64,000 nt of DNA, taken from NCBI RefSeq assembly GCF_018205975.1, contig NZ_CP073577.1, forward strand, positions 1,426,001 through 1,490,000, given 5' to 3'. This document shows positions 8,703 through 16,230 of this stretch, in pieces. The notes below the pieces were generated by a model. It ran no database searches. It saw only the letters and a list, made by a program, of their open reading frames with translations, and was not told where the DNA came from. Numbering within the stretch: position 1 is the stretch's first letter; each line of letters begins with the position of its first letter. A program made the translations under genes and the position numbers. Source of the DNA: Erythrobacter sp. JK5 (GTDB lineage: Bacteria > Pseudomonadota > Alphaproteobacteria > Sphingomonadales > Sphingomonadaceae).

Positions 8703-8924
8703 TCAGTATTCGTCCAGCAAGGCCCCATGGACCGTGTGCACCACGCGGCTGGCGAGATGCGCAGGCAGTGCGTTGTAGTCACCCTCGTCCAGGGCGAAGT
8801 AGCCCAGGTCTTCATCTTCCACCACGTGCTGGTCGAAGAAACTGTGCAGGGCGCGCCTTTCGGCAACTGCAAGCGCTTCGAAATAGCTGTGCGCGTTCGT
8901 GTCCAAGGTGCTGAGTGCAGTCAT
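8703..8924 (-). CDS. Small conserved hypothetical protein, 73 aa
   Basis: The ATG at 8924 is preceded by a near-perfect ribosome binding site (AGGAGG, six bases before the start). A hairpin (8940-8959) lies just upstream and an intrinsic terminator just downstream, so this is a compact single-gene unit. The product begins MTALSTLDTNAHSYFEAL and is acidic, with the stretch DEDLGYFALDEGDYNALP. It has no membrane segment and no recognised domain. Proteins of this size and style accompany ssb and antirestriction genes on sphingomonad plasmids and islands (from general knowledge; not checked). Confidence 0.7.
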   Translation of the reverse strand: MTALSTLDTNAHSYFEALAVAERRALHSFFDQHVVEDEDLGYFALDEGDYNALPAHLASRVVHTVHGALLDEY

Positions 8925-8939
8925 GATATCCTCCTGAAA

Positions 8940-8959
8940 CCTGTCGCTGAGACGACAGG
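8940..8959 (-). promoter_or_regulatory. Leader hairpin before the 8924 start
   Basis: Perfect 7-bp stem (8940-8946 with 8953-8959, CCTGTCG/CGACAGG) with a 6-base loop. It lies immediately 5' of the ribosome binding site. The same placement recurs before ssb and ardC. Confidence 0.55.
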
Positions 8960-9267
8960 AAACAGGCGGAGGGGCATGGGGCCGGCGGGTCAGGGATCGC
9001 CCCGAGGGCGACCGCGAAGCGGCGGTGGGGGCAACGATTTTGTCGGACCGGAGCAAAGCGCAGGGGAGGCAAAATGGTGGGGCCCCGCCGTCCTTGACGC
9101 GCCGGCCCTATACCCATCACCCTTGGAACTCGGTGAGCCAGCCCCCTCCCCCGCTCCGTTACGTAGTGCAAGGGACGACCCGCGCGATTGGACTTTCCTA
9201 CAGGCTGTGCCCGGGTGCATGTTGATCGAAGGGAGGATCCACCGAGGGGTGCAGGAAAGGAACCCCG
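8960..9267. other. Divergent intergenic region
   Basis: This 308-base stretch separates a minus-strand gene (start 8924) from a plus-strand gene (start 9268). No supported gene is present. It is GC-rich with several short G and C runs. As the only divergent gap in this part of the element, it is where promoters, or an origin of transfer, would be sought, but no clear consensus is seen. Confidence 0.4.
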
Positions 9268-9522
9268 ATGCCAACCAAACGAAGCGCTGTCGCAGCACTC
9301 CGGAAACTCGAGGCCGACCGGCTGGCACTTGCCGAGCGCCAGAAACAACTTGAGGAGCAAGCCGCCCTAGAACTGGGCCGCATCATATTGGGAACAGGAC
9401 TTGAGACCTTCTCGAAGAAGGCGCTCGCAAGAGTTGCCGGAGAACTTGGAAAGCTCGGCGAAGAAGCATCTCTGCAGAGGCTGCTTCCACCGGCTCGCTC
9501 ATCTTCTCCTACCGAACAGTGA
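9268..9522 (+). CDS. Small helical protein, possibly a TraC/TraD-like (DUF6437-type) element protein
   Basis: The 84-residue protein begins MPTKRSAVAALRKLEADRLA and is almost entirely charged helix, with a coiled-coil-like segment at about 8-35 (RLALAERQKQLEEQAALE). It continues with ELGRIILGTG and ALARVAGELGKLGEEASLQRL. This pattern resembles the small proteins annotated as conjugal transfer TraD or DUF6437 next to relaxase genes in alphaproteobacterial elements, but the match is by general look only. The start has an AGGAAAGG ribosome binding site. No relaxase lies in this window, so a transfer role is not supported by context here. Confidence 0.6.
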   Translation: MPTKRSAVAALRKLEADRLALAERQKQLEEQAALELGRIILGTGLETFSKKALARVAGELGKLGEEASLQRLLPPARSSSPTEQ

Positions 9523-9546
9523 ACCGGAGAGTAGGAACAGTAAGAA

Positions 9547-9574
9547 GGGGCCCTGTCCGGTAGGACAGGACCCC
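9547..9574 (-). terminator. Hairpin between the convergent 9268-9522 gene and ssb
   Basis: Arms GGGG-C-CCTGTCC (9547-9558) and GGACAGG-A-CCCC (9563-9574) enclose a GGTA loop. On the minus strand the odd position becomes a G-U pair, giving a 12-bp stem, so it suits termination of ssb. The downstream T content is weak. Confidence 0.6.
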
Positions 9575-9600
9575 TTCGGGAGGGAGACCGACGGGAGAGT

Positions 9601-9999
9601 TCAGTCGATCTCGGGAGCGTCGGTGTTGTCGTTGTCGTCACTCGAGCCGTTACCTCGGGAGAGGAAGTCGACCTTGTCGGCGAGGATCTCGGTACCGTAG
9701 CGCGTGACCCCGTCCTTGTCCTCCCACTGGGTGTAGTGGATGCGGCCTTGGACGCTGATCAGTTGGCCCTTTGAGCAGTACTGCCCGACGGTCTTGGCGA
9801 GGCCGTTGAAGCAGGTCACCCGGTGGAACTCACTTTCCTTGGCGGTGTAGCCGTTCTCGTCCTTGTAGGTCTTGCCGTCCTTGTCGCGTGCGGGGCGATC
9901 GGTGACGACGGTGATCCCGGTGACGTTGGTGCCGCCCTTGGTCTCGCGGGTGTCGGGATCGCGAGCGATGCGGCCAGTGAGGATTGCAATATTGGTCAT
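9601..9999 (-). CDS. ssb: Single-stranded DNA-binding protein (element-encoded)
   Basis: The protein coats single-stranded DNA. It has an OB-fold beginning MTNIAILTGRIARDPDTRET, with the conserved aromatic/charged run SEFHRVTCFNGLAKTVGQYCSKGQLISVQGRIHYTQ shortened here to its recognisable parts (residues about 53-90). The chosen ATG at 9999 follows AAGGAAT and starts exactly at the OB-fold; the frame is open for 89 more codons with no similarity. At 132 residues it is shorter than chromosomal SSB. Its acidic tail ends DNTDAPEID instead of the usual DDDIPF-type tip, so partner docking may differ. Such SSBs are standard in the leading or maintenance regions of conjugative elements. Confidence 0.88.
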   Translation of the reverse strand: MTNIAILTGRIARDPDTRETKGGTNVTGITVVTDRPARDKDGKTYKDENGYTAKESEFHRVTCFNGLAKTVGQYCSKGQLISVQGRIHYTQWEDKDGVTRYGTEILADKVDFLSRGNGSSDDNDNTDAPEID

Positions 10000-10024
10000 G
10001 GGTGTATTCCTTCGGTTCCTCAAA

Positions 10025-10041
10025 CCGGAGACCATCTCCGG
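10025..10041 (-). promoter_or_regulatory. Leader hairpin before ssb
   Basis: Perfect 7-bp stem CCGGAGA/TCTCCGG with a 3-base loop, ending about 25 bases before the ssb start and just 5' of its ribosome binding site. Confidence 0.5.
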
Positions 10042-10266
10042 CTTGCGAACATCCAGAAGAAGCAGGACATGGGAGGACTGCACCGCAGGCCTGAAGGGCC
10101 GAAGGGGAACCTGTTCATGACGGGTGGTGCGGGCAGGCAGCGCAGCTGCCAACACGGCCGGCAAGGAACGGGTTGCTGTCCTCAGCTGACCTGATTCAGG
10201 ACTGTTCGCGAAGAAAGCCGGATGGGTATCGGGTGCGGGCCTGAAGGTGCCAATACCCTGCTGCAA

Positions 10267-10536
10267 TCAGCCTGCTCCATCGCCTTCCGATGCCGCCAGG
10301 AGATCCATGAAGTTGCGGGCTGCTTCCCGGTCTTCCTCGTTTTCGAACGCAACGTCGAGATCGGGGGCAGACCCAAACATGTGCAGGAACGACCACAGTG
10401 CAAAGCGCTTGCCCCGGTCGTCCTCAAGGCCGAGATCGACCCGGCAATGCTCAATGCCGGCTGCAAAGGTGTCGGGAGAAACCCCGGAGAGGTCGGTGGT
10501 GGCAAAGTAGCGCTGCAGCAGATCGTCAAGTTGCAT
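10267..10536 (-). CDS. Small conserved hypothetical protein, 89 aa
   Basis: The ATG at 10536 gives MQLDDLLQRYFATTDLSGVSPDTFAAG and so on, an acidic, helical, soluble protein ending ASEGDGAG. The frame is open further upstream, but that stretch overlaps the preceding gene's end and shows no protein-like pattern. It sits between ssb and the DUF2493 gene on the same strand. No family is recognised; similar small proteins with a DLSGL-type motif occur beside DUF2493 genes (the neighbour also contains LSGLDLSGLS). The ribosome binding site is weak (GGACC). Confidence 0.6.
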   Translation of the reverse strand: MQLDDLLQRYFATTDLSGVSPDTFAAGIEHCRVDLGLEDDRGKRFALWSFLHMFGSAPDLDVAFENEEDREAARNFMDLLAASEGDGAG

Positions 10537-10606
10537 GACCGGTCCATAGTCGGGTCGATGCCGGATGCACATGCAGACGTTTACGATGCTGATGATGAAT
10601 GCCCAC

Positions 10607-11542
10607 TCAGGACCCGGGAGAGGTGCCCAAGAGGCCGCGGCGATCGACCACCGTGATCCGGCGTGCCTTGGCATCGATGACGAGCCGTTCGGTCACGCCA
10701 TTTCCCGGAAAGGCGACGACGTAACGCGGATTGAGCGCAAGCATTTGCTCGTTGCGCTTGAAGCCGGCGCGGGCACCAAGCCGACGATCGAGCGAATAGG
10801 TCAGCTGCTGCACCTCGCGGCGCTCGGCCCAGCTCGCTGCGAGGCGATCTGCACCCTTGCCATCGCCGCCATGGACCAGGAAGAGATCTGGAACCGCATC
10901 GCGAACCTTGTCCAGCGTTGCCCAGATATTGTCAGCATATCGCTTCGCATCCTCGGCGCTCTCGAAGCTCTGGCGACCACCGGCGAAGAGGACCGGAATT
11001 CCTTCCGGAATCAGAGCGTGACGCCGCTTCTCAGCACGTGCGCGGAGGAAATCGCGGGCATCGATAACAGCCGACGTGAGATGGCGCGAATGGCTCGCAC
11101 GCGAGCCGGAAACGGGCTTCCACGAGGAACCGGTCTCGTCGCGGTAAAGTGCTGCCGCCGCCTCGCGCATCTGCTCAAAGGCAAGCATGCTGGCTTCGGC
11201 AGCCTGCGCACGCTCAACCTGCTCTTCAAGATTGCTCGAATGCACTTCGGACCCGTCGGCTGATGCGAGGAGGACCCGGATCTCGTCGCCGGCCCGGTCA
11301 AGTTGAGCCGACTTGCGGCTGGCTGCGCGGTGAAAGAGATTGACCACGCCCCAGGCAATATCCTCGGCATCTGCTTCCAGGGCCGTGTCGGAAAACATCG
11401 CGAAGAGGTCGGACCATACGGCACCAAGCGTCTGGTCGATCGCATCCTCGCAGGGAAAGTCGGTCTCGTTGAAGGGGGCTGGCCTGATGCTGAGGCCTGA
11501 AAGGTCGAGGCCGCTCAACTGGTCGATGAAGCTGTCGTACAT
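10607..11542 (-). CDS. DUF2493 (SLOG-fold, YspA-like) domain protein
   Basis: The 311-residue protein starts at the ATG at 11542, with AGGAGA eight bases upstream. The N-terminal half (about 1-180) is helical, with MYDSFIDQLSGLDLSGLSIRP and a long central helix (EEQVERAQAAEASMLAFEQM). The C-terminal third is a Rossmann-like SLOG domain: PVLFAGGRQSF, LFLVHGGDGKGADRLAASWA and YVVAFPGNGVTERLV, the DUF2493 pattern. SLOG domains bind nucleotides or nucleotide-derived ligands, and the role of this group is unknown. It is common beside ssb, ardC and parB genes on sphingomonad plasmids. The stop falls inside the upstream region of the 10267-10536 gene, consistent with one transcript. Confidence 0.8.
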   Translation of the reverse strand: MYDSFIDQLSGLDLSGLSIRPAPFNETDFPCEDAIDQTLGAVWSDLFAMFSDTALEADAEDIAWGVVNLFHRAASRKSAQLDRAGDEIRVLLASADGSEVHSSNLEEQVERAQAAEASMLAFEQMREAAAALYRDETGSSWKPVSGSRASHSRHLTSAVIDARDFLRARAEKRRHALIPEGIPVLFAGGRQSFESAEDAKRYADNIWATLDKVRDAVPDLFLVHGGDGKGADRLAASWAERREVQQLTYSLDRRLGARAGFKRNEQMLALNPRYVVAFPGNGVTERLVIDAKARRITVVDRRGLLGTSPGS

Positions 11543-11653
11543 GGGGTGTCTCCTGATCGCGGGGACAAGGAGAGGAGGCACCATTGCCTCGGCCCTGTCC
11601 GCCGGAGCCCGATCAGGGCCGGGAAAAGGGGCGAGACGCACCGCGTAGCGGGA

Positions 11654-11705
11654 AACCTGCGGCCCTAGGCTGGCGCGGGCAACACGGGCCGACGGGCCGC
11701 AGGTT
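11654..11705. repeat. Strong 12-bp inverted repeat
   Basis: AACCTGCGGCCC at 11654-11665 is exactly mirrored by GGGCCGCAGGTT at 11694-11705, with a 28-base spacer. It lies in the 219-base gap between two minus-strand genes and lacks a T run. It may end transcription weakly, or act as a DNA-binding or processing site. Confidence 0.55.
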
Positions 11706-11761
11706 GCGGCGCGCTCCGACCGGCCCAAGGGCCTTTCCCGGCGGGCAGGGATGAGGCAGGA

Positions 11762-12202
11762 TCAGGGCACGGTGTCGCAAGCAGATCGGGAGCGCTCGAA
11801 GATCGCTTCGCCATTCGAGAACCGACCGACCAAGCGCAGCTCACCGAACAGGTCGATGAACCGTCCCGACACCTGGCCGAGCCAGTGCCGTGCCCTTGCC
11901 CTTCGCGGGTTGTAGAAATCGGCTTCCCAGTAGCGAGCGTCATCGCGCTCTACGAGCCAGATCGCCGCGAGACCGCAATAGGTCGATATGCCGCAATCGG
12001 CGAAGGCGTTTCGCAGGAGGATGCGATCCTCGCGGCCGCGCCATCCATCGAAGCGTTCAAAGGAAGGAAAGGCCGCCTTCGTGGTATAGATGATCTCGTC
12101 GACGAGGCACTCGTAGGCCCAGTCGACATCTTCGTCTTCGCCATCATAAAGCAGGCGAAAGGCTACCACGGAGCCGGTCGGATAGCTGACTGAACGTCCC
12201 AT
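11762..12202 (-). CDS. Conserved hypothetical protein, 146 aa
   Basis: It begins MGRSVSYPTGSVVAFRLLYDG and is soluble, acidic and rich in aromatic residues (WAYECLVDEIIYTTKAAF; FDGWRGREDRILLRNAFADCGISTY). There is no membrane segment, metal motif or known domain that I recognise. Its ATG follows GGAGCAGAGAG and lies 11 bases after the ardC stop, so the two are probably co-transcribed. Partners of ArdC genes in these elements are often of this kind, but the function is unknown. Confidence 0.7.
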   Translation of the reverse strand: MGRSVSYPTGSVVAFRLLYDGEDEDVDWAYECLVDEIIYTTKAAFPSFERFDGWRGREDRILLRNAFADCGISTYCGLAAIWLVERDDARYWEADFYNPRRARARHWLGQVSGRFIDLFGELRLVGRFSNGEAIFERSRSACDTVP

Positions 12203-12213
12203 CTCTCTGCTCC

Positions 12214-13143
12214 TCAGGCTGCATCAGCGAGATTGATGTCGGGCTTGCTTTCGTGGGATTGGCAACCACCCAGTTTGAGCAGCAGGCTTGCCGCTTCCTC
12301 GGCCTTGGCCGCAGCAGTGAGGATCGCGCGCTCGTCCGATTTGAGGATCTTGAGCCAAGATGCGATGTAGCTGGCGTGATGGTCGAGGTGGGTGACCGGA
12401 AGACCCAGTTCGGCTCCGAGGATTGCCGACGAGAGTTCGGCGATCAGTTCTTCGGCAGCATAGGCGTCGCTGCCAAAGCGGTTCTTGAGATCGCGATCGA
12501 GCCGCGAGGAATGTCCCGTCCAGTGCGACAGCTCGTGCGCGAGCGTCGCGTAATAGTGGTCATACGCTTCGAACAGTTCGGTTGGCGGCATGGTGACCCG
12601 GTCGCGCATCGGCTCGTAGTAGGCATGAGCACCATGATGCCGCAGGTCTGCGCCAATATGGGCAAAGAAGGCATCGAGCCGGTCTTCGCCTCCTTCGGGA
12701 TCAAGCGCAGCAATGAATGGCTTGGGATGATAGAACTCGGGGAGGCCATCGCACTGGTCAGCGTTGAACACGGCATAGGCCTTAAGCACGCGCCGGTTTT
12801 CGGTGTCGGCCTCGCCTTCGGCGTTTTCGACCTCCTTGGTGTAGCTCTTGTAGAAGATTGCGATGGTCGATTTCTCGCCCTTGCGGACCTGTCCACCAAG
12901 CTTATGGCACTGGCGGTAGGTGATCCAGTATGGCGAAGTGTAGCCACAGCCATCGGCCACCATCCACAGCCAGAAGGTATTCATTCCGCGATAGGGCGTT
13001 CCGCAAGAACGCAAAGGACGGGAGACTGGCACGCCGCGCCACGGCTTTACCCACGGCTTTGTCCCTTGCTCGAGCTTTTCGATGATGGCCGCGGTAATGC
13101 GCTGGGCTGGCGAAGCAGAGGCAGTGCGGCGGGATTTGGTCAT
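12214..13143 (-). CDS. ardC: ArdC-like antirestriction protein (DUF1738 plus zincin peptidase domain)
   Basis: ArdC-family proteins bind single-stranded DNA and help an incoming element escape host restriction. The N-terminal domain (about 10-150) has PAQRITAAIIEKLEQGTKPW and NTFWLWM, the usual start of this family. The C-terminal domain holds the metallopeptidase signature TLAHELSHWTGHSSRLDR, with a downstream glutamate in AAEELIAELSSAILGAELG as third ligand. The start at 13143 (MTKSRRTASASPAQR) has AGGAGA upstream and begins where the family begins. A perfect hairpin lies just before it. Together with the methylase-helicase at 19957-24204 it forms an apparent anti-restriction set. Confidence 0.88.
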   Translation of the reverse strand: MTKSRRTASASPAQRITAAIIEKLEQGTKPWVKPWRGVPVSRPLRSCGTPYRGMNTFWLWMVADGCGYTSPYWITYRQCHKLGGQVRKGEKSTIAIFYKSYTKEVENAEGEADTENRRVLKAYAVFNADQCDGLPEFYHPKPFIAALDPEGGEDRLDAFFAHIGADLRHHGAHAYYEPMRDRVTMPPTELFEAYDHYYATLAHELSHWTGHSSRLDRDLKNRFGSDAYAAEELIAELSSAILGAELGLPVTHLDHHASYIASWLKILKSDERAILTAAAKAEEAASLLLKLGGCQSHESKPDINLADAA

Positions 13144-13160
13144 GGGAGTTCTCCTGAACG

Positions 13161-13180
13161 CCGGGACGGGCATGTCCCGG
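13161..13180 (-). promoter_or_regulatory. Leader hairpin before ardC
   Basis: Perfect 7-bp stem (CCGGGAC at 13161-13167 with GTCCCGG at 13174-13180) around a 6-base loop, directly 5' of CGTTCAGGAG and the ardC start. Confidence 0.55.
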
Positions 13181-13370
13181 TTCAGGAAAAGCAAAGCTCT
13201 CTCCCCTCTCGTTTAATGATTACGGCTATGCGTCCTCATTGAACATTAGAGGGATGCGTAAAGGTCAACCAAGAATGATCTTCGCTTTCGTTGCAGCTAT
13301 GTCCGCTACTTGTGATGGCTTCGACGATCGCGCCCACTACTTGGTCCAGAAAATCCTGGGTCGGCTTCAT

Positions 13371-14603
13371 TCACCGCCGCCGACTTCGTGATGGAAATCG
13401 AGGGTTCTCCCACACGTCAAATGCATCGGAAATCCCACCCTCGCCATCTTCCTCTTCGTCCTGATCAGTATGAATGAGCAACGTCATCATCCATCCGTTG
13501 TGCAGGCGATAAGCTTGTTCCTGCAGGGATGGGTGAGGACCTTCTGTCGAAAGAGCGAGCCACACTCCGGCGCTCACGTCATCCCAATCGGATTGCTGAC
13601 CATTGGACAGGCGCGCGGCGAGTGAAGGTGTGGGCAGCCGGGTCCCGATCCGAACATCAATGAAAGGAAAACGGCTGGGCTTGTAGATTCGCCGGACGAC
13701 ATCATCCTTCGAAATGATAACCGCGCAAACGGCATCATTGTACTGCACATATTGAAGAGCGGTCGCTTCGTTACTCATATTGTAGCGCGTGGCCAGCGTG
13801 AACACATGCTCCAGCGCTGGTGTCCCCAGATTGCGCATATCGGGTTTGAAGTGCGCGAGCGGCATGAGCATGCCCGCACTGAACCGATTTGCCTCCAACT
13901 CCATCCGCCGCGCACGATTGTCACGGTCCGCCTCACGGATCGCCATATCGGCTTTCGAGCATGTGAACTGACCGGCGCGCGCGGGCTGGTGCGCGATAAT
14001 AAGATAATGTCCGAGTTCGTGCCCGATAGTGAAGCGCTGGCGCTGCACCGAGCCCTTGCTGTTGACCAGGATGACGCCACTCGCGCGTTCGGGCTGTGTA
14101 ACAAGTCCACCTTCGAAGCTGGCTGTTTCCAGCCGATGGATATCGGTGATGCCGACCGCCTCGGCCAATTCCTCAATCGGCACCGGGATCGGCATGTCGG
14201 GCACCTGCCGCATGATTTCAGCGATGATCTTTTCCGGCGAACCGCAGTCCGCGAGTTCGATCCGATCAATCTCCATCCTACCCCCGGTTCGGCGCTTCTG
14301 CATCCCTTTGATAATGTCTTCGATCAGCTCGCGCTCCTTCGTATCGAGCGATTTCAGGTCGCGATACATGACGAGCAATTGTTCTTCGTCGCTGCCTTCG
14401 TCGGGAGCCTCTCCAACAAGGCTGGCAATCGAAACGCCGAAATGATCGGCGAGCTTCCGGACGAGCTCGATCGACGGATTCTTGGCGGTGCCCTTCTCCA
14501 GTTCCCAGACGTGCGCTTTCGATGCGCCGATGGCGTCCGCGACATCCTGAAGCGACTGTCGCTTTGCAGTGCGAAGTTTCTGAAGCTTCGTCGCCAAGGA
14601 CAT
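13371..14603 (-). CDS. Fused HTH (XRE) - ImmA/IrrE metallopeptidase regulator, divergent from the CBASS operon
   Basis: The 410-residue protein joins an XRE-type helix-turn-helix (about 3-63: LQKLRTAKRQSLQDVADAIG, SKAHVWELEKG) to an ImmA/IrrE (DUF955) zinc metallopeptidase domain. The peptidase signature is FTIGHELGHYLI (HExxH at 185-189), with ELEANRFSAGMLMP carrying the likely third ligand. An acidic C-terminal tail (DQDEEEDGEGG) precedes a basic end. The ATG at 14603 has AAAGGAA upstream and is preferred over 14633. In known defence islands a separate repressor (CapH) and peptidase (CapP) control CBASS after DNA damage; here both functions may sit in one chain. The position, back to back with the CBASS operon across a palindrome-bearing gap, supports that role but does not prove it. 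Confidence 0.85.
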   Translation of the reverse strand: MSLATKLQKLRTAKRQSLQDVADAIGASKAHVWELEKGTAKNPSIELVRKLADHFGVSIASLVGEAPDEGSDEEQLLVMYRDLKSLDTKERELIEDIIKGMQKRRTGGRMEIDRIELADCGSPEKIIAEIMRQVPDMPIPVPIEELAEAVGITDIHRLETASFEGGLVTQPERASGVILVNSKGSVQRQRFTIGHELGHYLIIAHQPARAGQFTCSKADMAIREADRDNRARRMELEANRFSAGMLMPLAHFKPDMRNLGTPALEHVFTLATRYNMSNEATALQYVQYNDAVCAVIISKDDVVRRIYKPSRFPFIDVRIGTRLPTPSLAARLSNGQQSDWDDVSAGVWLALSTEGPHPSLQEQAYRLHNGWMMTLLIHTDQDEEEDGEGGISDAFDVWENPRFPSRSRRR

Positions 14604-14660
14604 TGACCGATTTCCTTTCACGCATCCTATCATGCGGACACCCTCATAGGAATCAACAAT

Positions 14661-14715
14661 CGTTCGGTCAAACGAACGTTTTCGTCCGGTCAGTTGACCT
14701 AGAGCGTCGTTCGGT
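14661..14715. promoter_or_regulatory. Candidate operator in the regulator/CBASS intergenic region
   Basis: An inverted repeat CGTTCGGTCAAACGAACG spans 14661-14678 (6-bp arms, 6-base centre). The half-site CGTTCGGT recurs at 14708-14715, 47 bases further. The region lies between the divergent starts at 14603 and 14759. Spaced copies around a divergent promoter fit binding by an XRE-type dimer; a regulatory role is inferred. Confidence 0.5.
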
Positions 14716-14758
14716 ATATCTTACGATTTTGTCGGGCCAATCAGACAAGGAATCGCTC

Positions 14759-14980
14759 ATGAGTCGTAACCAGCATATTACACCCCACCGTCGTGGCTGG
14801 GCCGTTCAGCCGGCCGGAGGCCAGCGTGCGTCGTCCGTTCACCGGACACAGGCTGAGGCGATTGCCCGCGGTCGCGAGATCGCCCGCAATCAGGAATCCG
14901 AACTTCTCATCCATGGCCGCAACGGCCGAATTCGCGCGCGTGACAGTCATGGCCGCGACGAATTCCCGCCCGAAGGCTGA
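14759..14980 (+). CDS. DUF2188-type small protein, first gene of the CBASS operon
   Basis: The 73-residue protein is very basic and begins MSRNQHITPHRRGWAVQPAG, followed by SVHRTQAEAIARGREIARNQ and ELLIHGRNGRIRARDSHG. These three blocks are the DUF2188 signature (a short fold seen in proteins such as YegP-like chains). The ATG at 14759 is chosen because the similarity starts there; the longer frame overlaps the regulator gene. It ends 17 bases before the CD-NTase start, so it is probably co-transcribed. Its role beside a CD-NTase is unknown; possibilities include nucleic-acid binding or a regulatory partner. Confidence 0.75.
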   Translation: MSRNQHITPHRRGWAVQPAGGQRASSVHRTQAEAIARGREIARNQESELLIHGRNGRIRARDSHGRDEFPPEG

Positions 14981-14997
14981 ACCAAGGGAGCCCTGAA

Positions 14998-16230
14998 ATG
15001 ACGTACCAGAAGCCGATCTTGCCGCCTTCGGCCGCCGATGCTCTCCTGATGGACGTCGCGCGCCGCATCCAGCTCTCGCCCACCAAGCATGACGAAGCCG
15101 AACAGCATTATCAGGCGCTCTGCGCCCATGTGGATCGGCCCGACAGCCCGCTCCACGGGAAGGTGATCGCCTGCTATCCGGGCGGTAGTTTCGCGACCGG
15201 AACCGCGATCGCATCGCGCGTCTCGAAAGATCAGCACGATGTCGACGTCGTGATCGAACTCGATATTTCGCCGTTCAGTGAGCCGTCGGGCGTGCTGGCG
15301 ACCCTTTTCGTTGCGATCAACGGTGAGGAAGGCAGCCGTTATCATGGGCGGGTGACCCTCAACAGCCGCTGCGTCACCGTAACCTATGAAGACGGCACAC
15401 GCGTCGATCTCATGCCGATCGCCCGGCTCGACCAAACGCCCCTGAAGGCTGGCCATCTTTTTCACTGGCGCCAAGAGACCGCCGAAACCTACCACAAGAC
15501 GGTCAATCCTTGGGGCTTCGCCGATTATTTCAATCGTGAGGTGGCGTTCGATCCGGTTTTCGCGACGATGTTCGACGCCCGTCGCCAGATATCGGATGGC
15601 GTGGTCGCGAAGGCCGAAACCGACCCGCTACCCGGTCGCGTTCCGCTCTCGGAAAAATCCTCGCGCGTCGTGGCGCTCCAGTTGCTGAAGCGGAATCGCG
15701 ATGTCCGCTACCGCTCGCGCGATGGTCGGAAGCCGCCGTCGGTAGTGCTCGCGGCTATGGCTCTGGATAGCGGTCCGGCGCAGTCCGGGCTGGTTGACGA
15801 GGTCGTCAATATTGCCTCGCACATCAGTGGCCAGCTTCAGGATCACGTTCGCCGGTTTGACACCTTGGTCGTACGCAACCCCTCCTTCCCGGAGGATATC
15901 TTCACAGATCGATGGCCTAGGGAGGTCGCCGCGCAGAACGTTTATATGCGTGATCTCGATCATCTGCAGCGGCAGCTTGGTCGCCTTCGCAGCGACAACG
16001 CAAATCTGACCGAAATGCGGACCATCCTCGATGACCTGTTTGGCGAGACGGCGGCGGGCTTCGCGGTCGAACGCTTTCTCGATGCAAGCCGGCGCGAAGC
16101 CGAACGCGGCGCGATGCGCTTCGGAACGACCGGACGCATCCTTACCGGCGCGCCCGCCATCATCGGCGCTGCGACCAGCACAGCCGCGCGCGCCAGTACC
16201 AACATGGGTGGCGGATGCATCCCGGACTGA
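14998..16230 (+). CDS. CBASS CD-NTase (cGAS/DncV-like nucleotidyltransferase)
   Basis: On phage infection such enzymes make cyclic oligonucleotide signals. The nucleotidyltransferase core is clear: the GS motif in PGGSFATGTAIA (about 61-72), metal-binding aspartates D81 and D83 in HDVDVVIEL, and a third acid D137 in RVDLMP. A helical C-terminal half follows, including SSRVVALQLLKRNRD. The length (410 aa) fits DncV-like proteins. The C-terminus reads TNMGGGCIPD, with glycines near the end that could be the site acted on by the E2-like partner (inference). The start has AAGGGAG upstream. The next gene begins inside this one (16-base overlap). The nucleotide product cannot be told from sequence. 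Confidence 0.9.
   Translation: MTYQKPILPPSAADALLMDVARRIQLSPTKHDEAEQHYQALCAHVDRPDSPLHGKVIACYPGGSFATGTAIASRVSKDQHDVDVVIELDISPFSEPSGVLATLFVAINGEEGSRYHGRVTLNSRCVTVTYEDGTRVDLMPIARLDQTPLKAGHLFHWRQETAETYHKTVNPWGFADYFNREVAFDPVFATMFDARRQISDGVVAKAETDPLPGRVPLSEKSSRVVALQLLKRNRDVRYRSRDGRKPPSVVLAAMALDSGPAQSGLVDEVVNIASHISGQLQDHVRRFDTLVVRNPSFPEDIFTDRWPREVAAQNVYMRDLDHLQRQLGRLRSDNANLTEMRTILDDLFGETAAGFAVERFLDASRREAERGAMRFGTTGRILTGAPAIIGAATSTAARASTNMGGGCIPD

Noticed and set aside
12253..13242. A 329-codon plus-strand frame
   Set aside because: It is opposite ardC, which has a metallopeptidase motif and a ribosome binding site.
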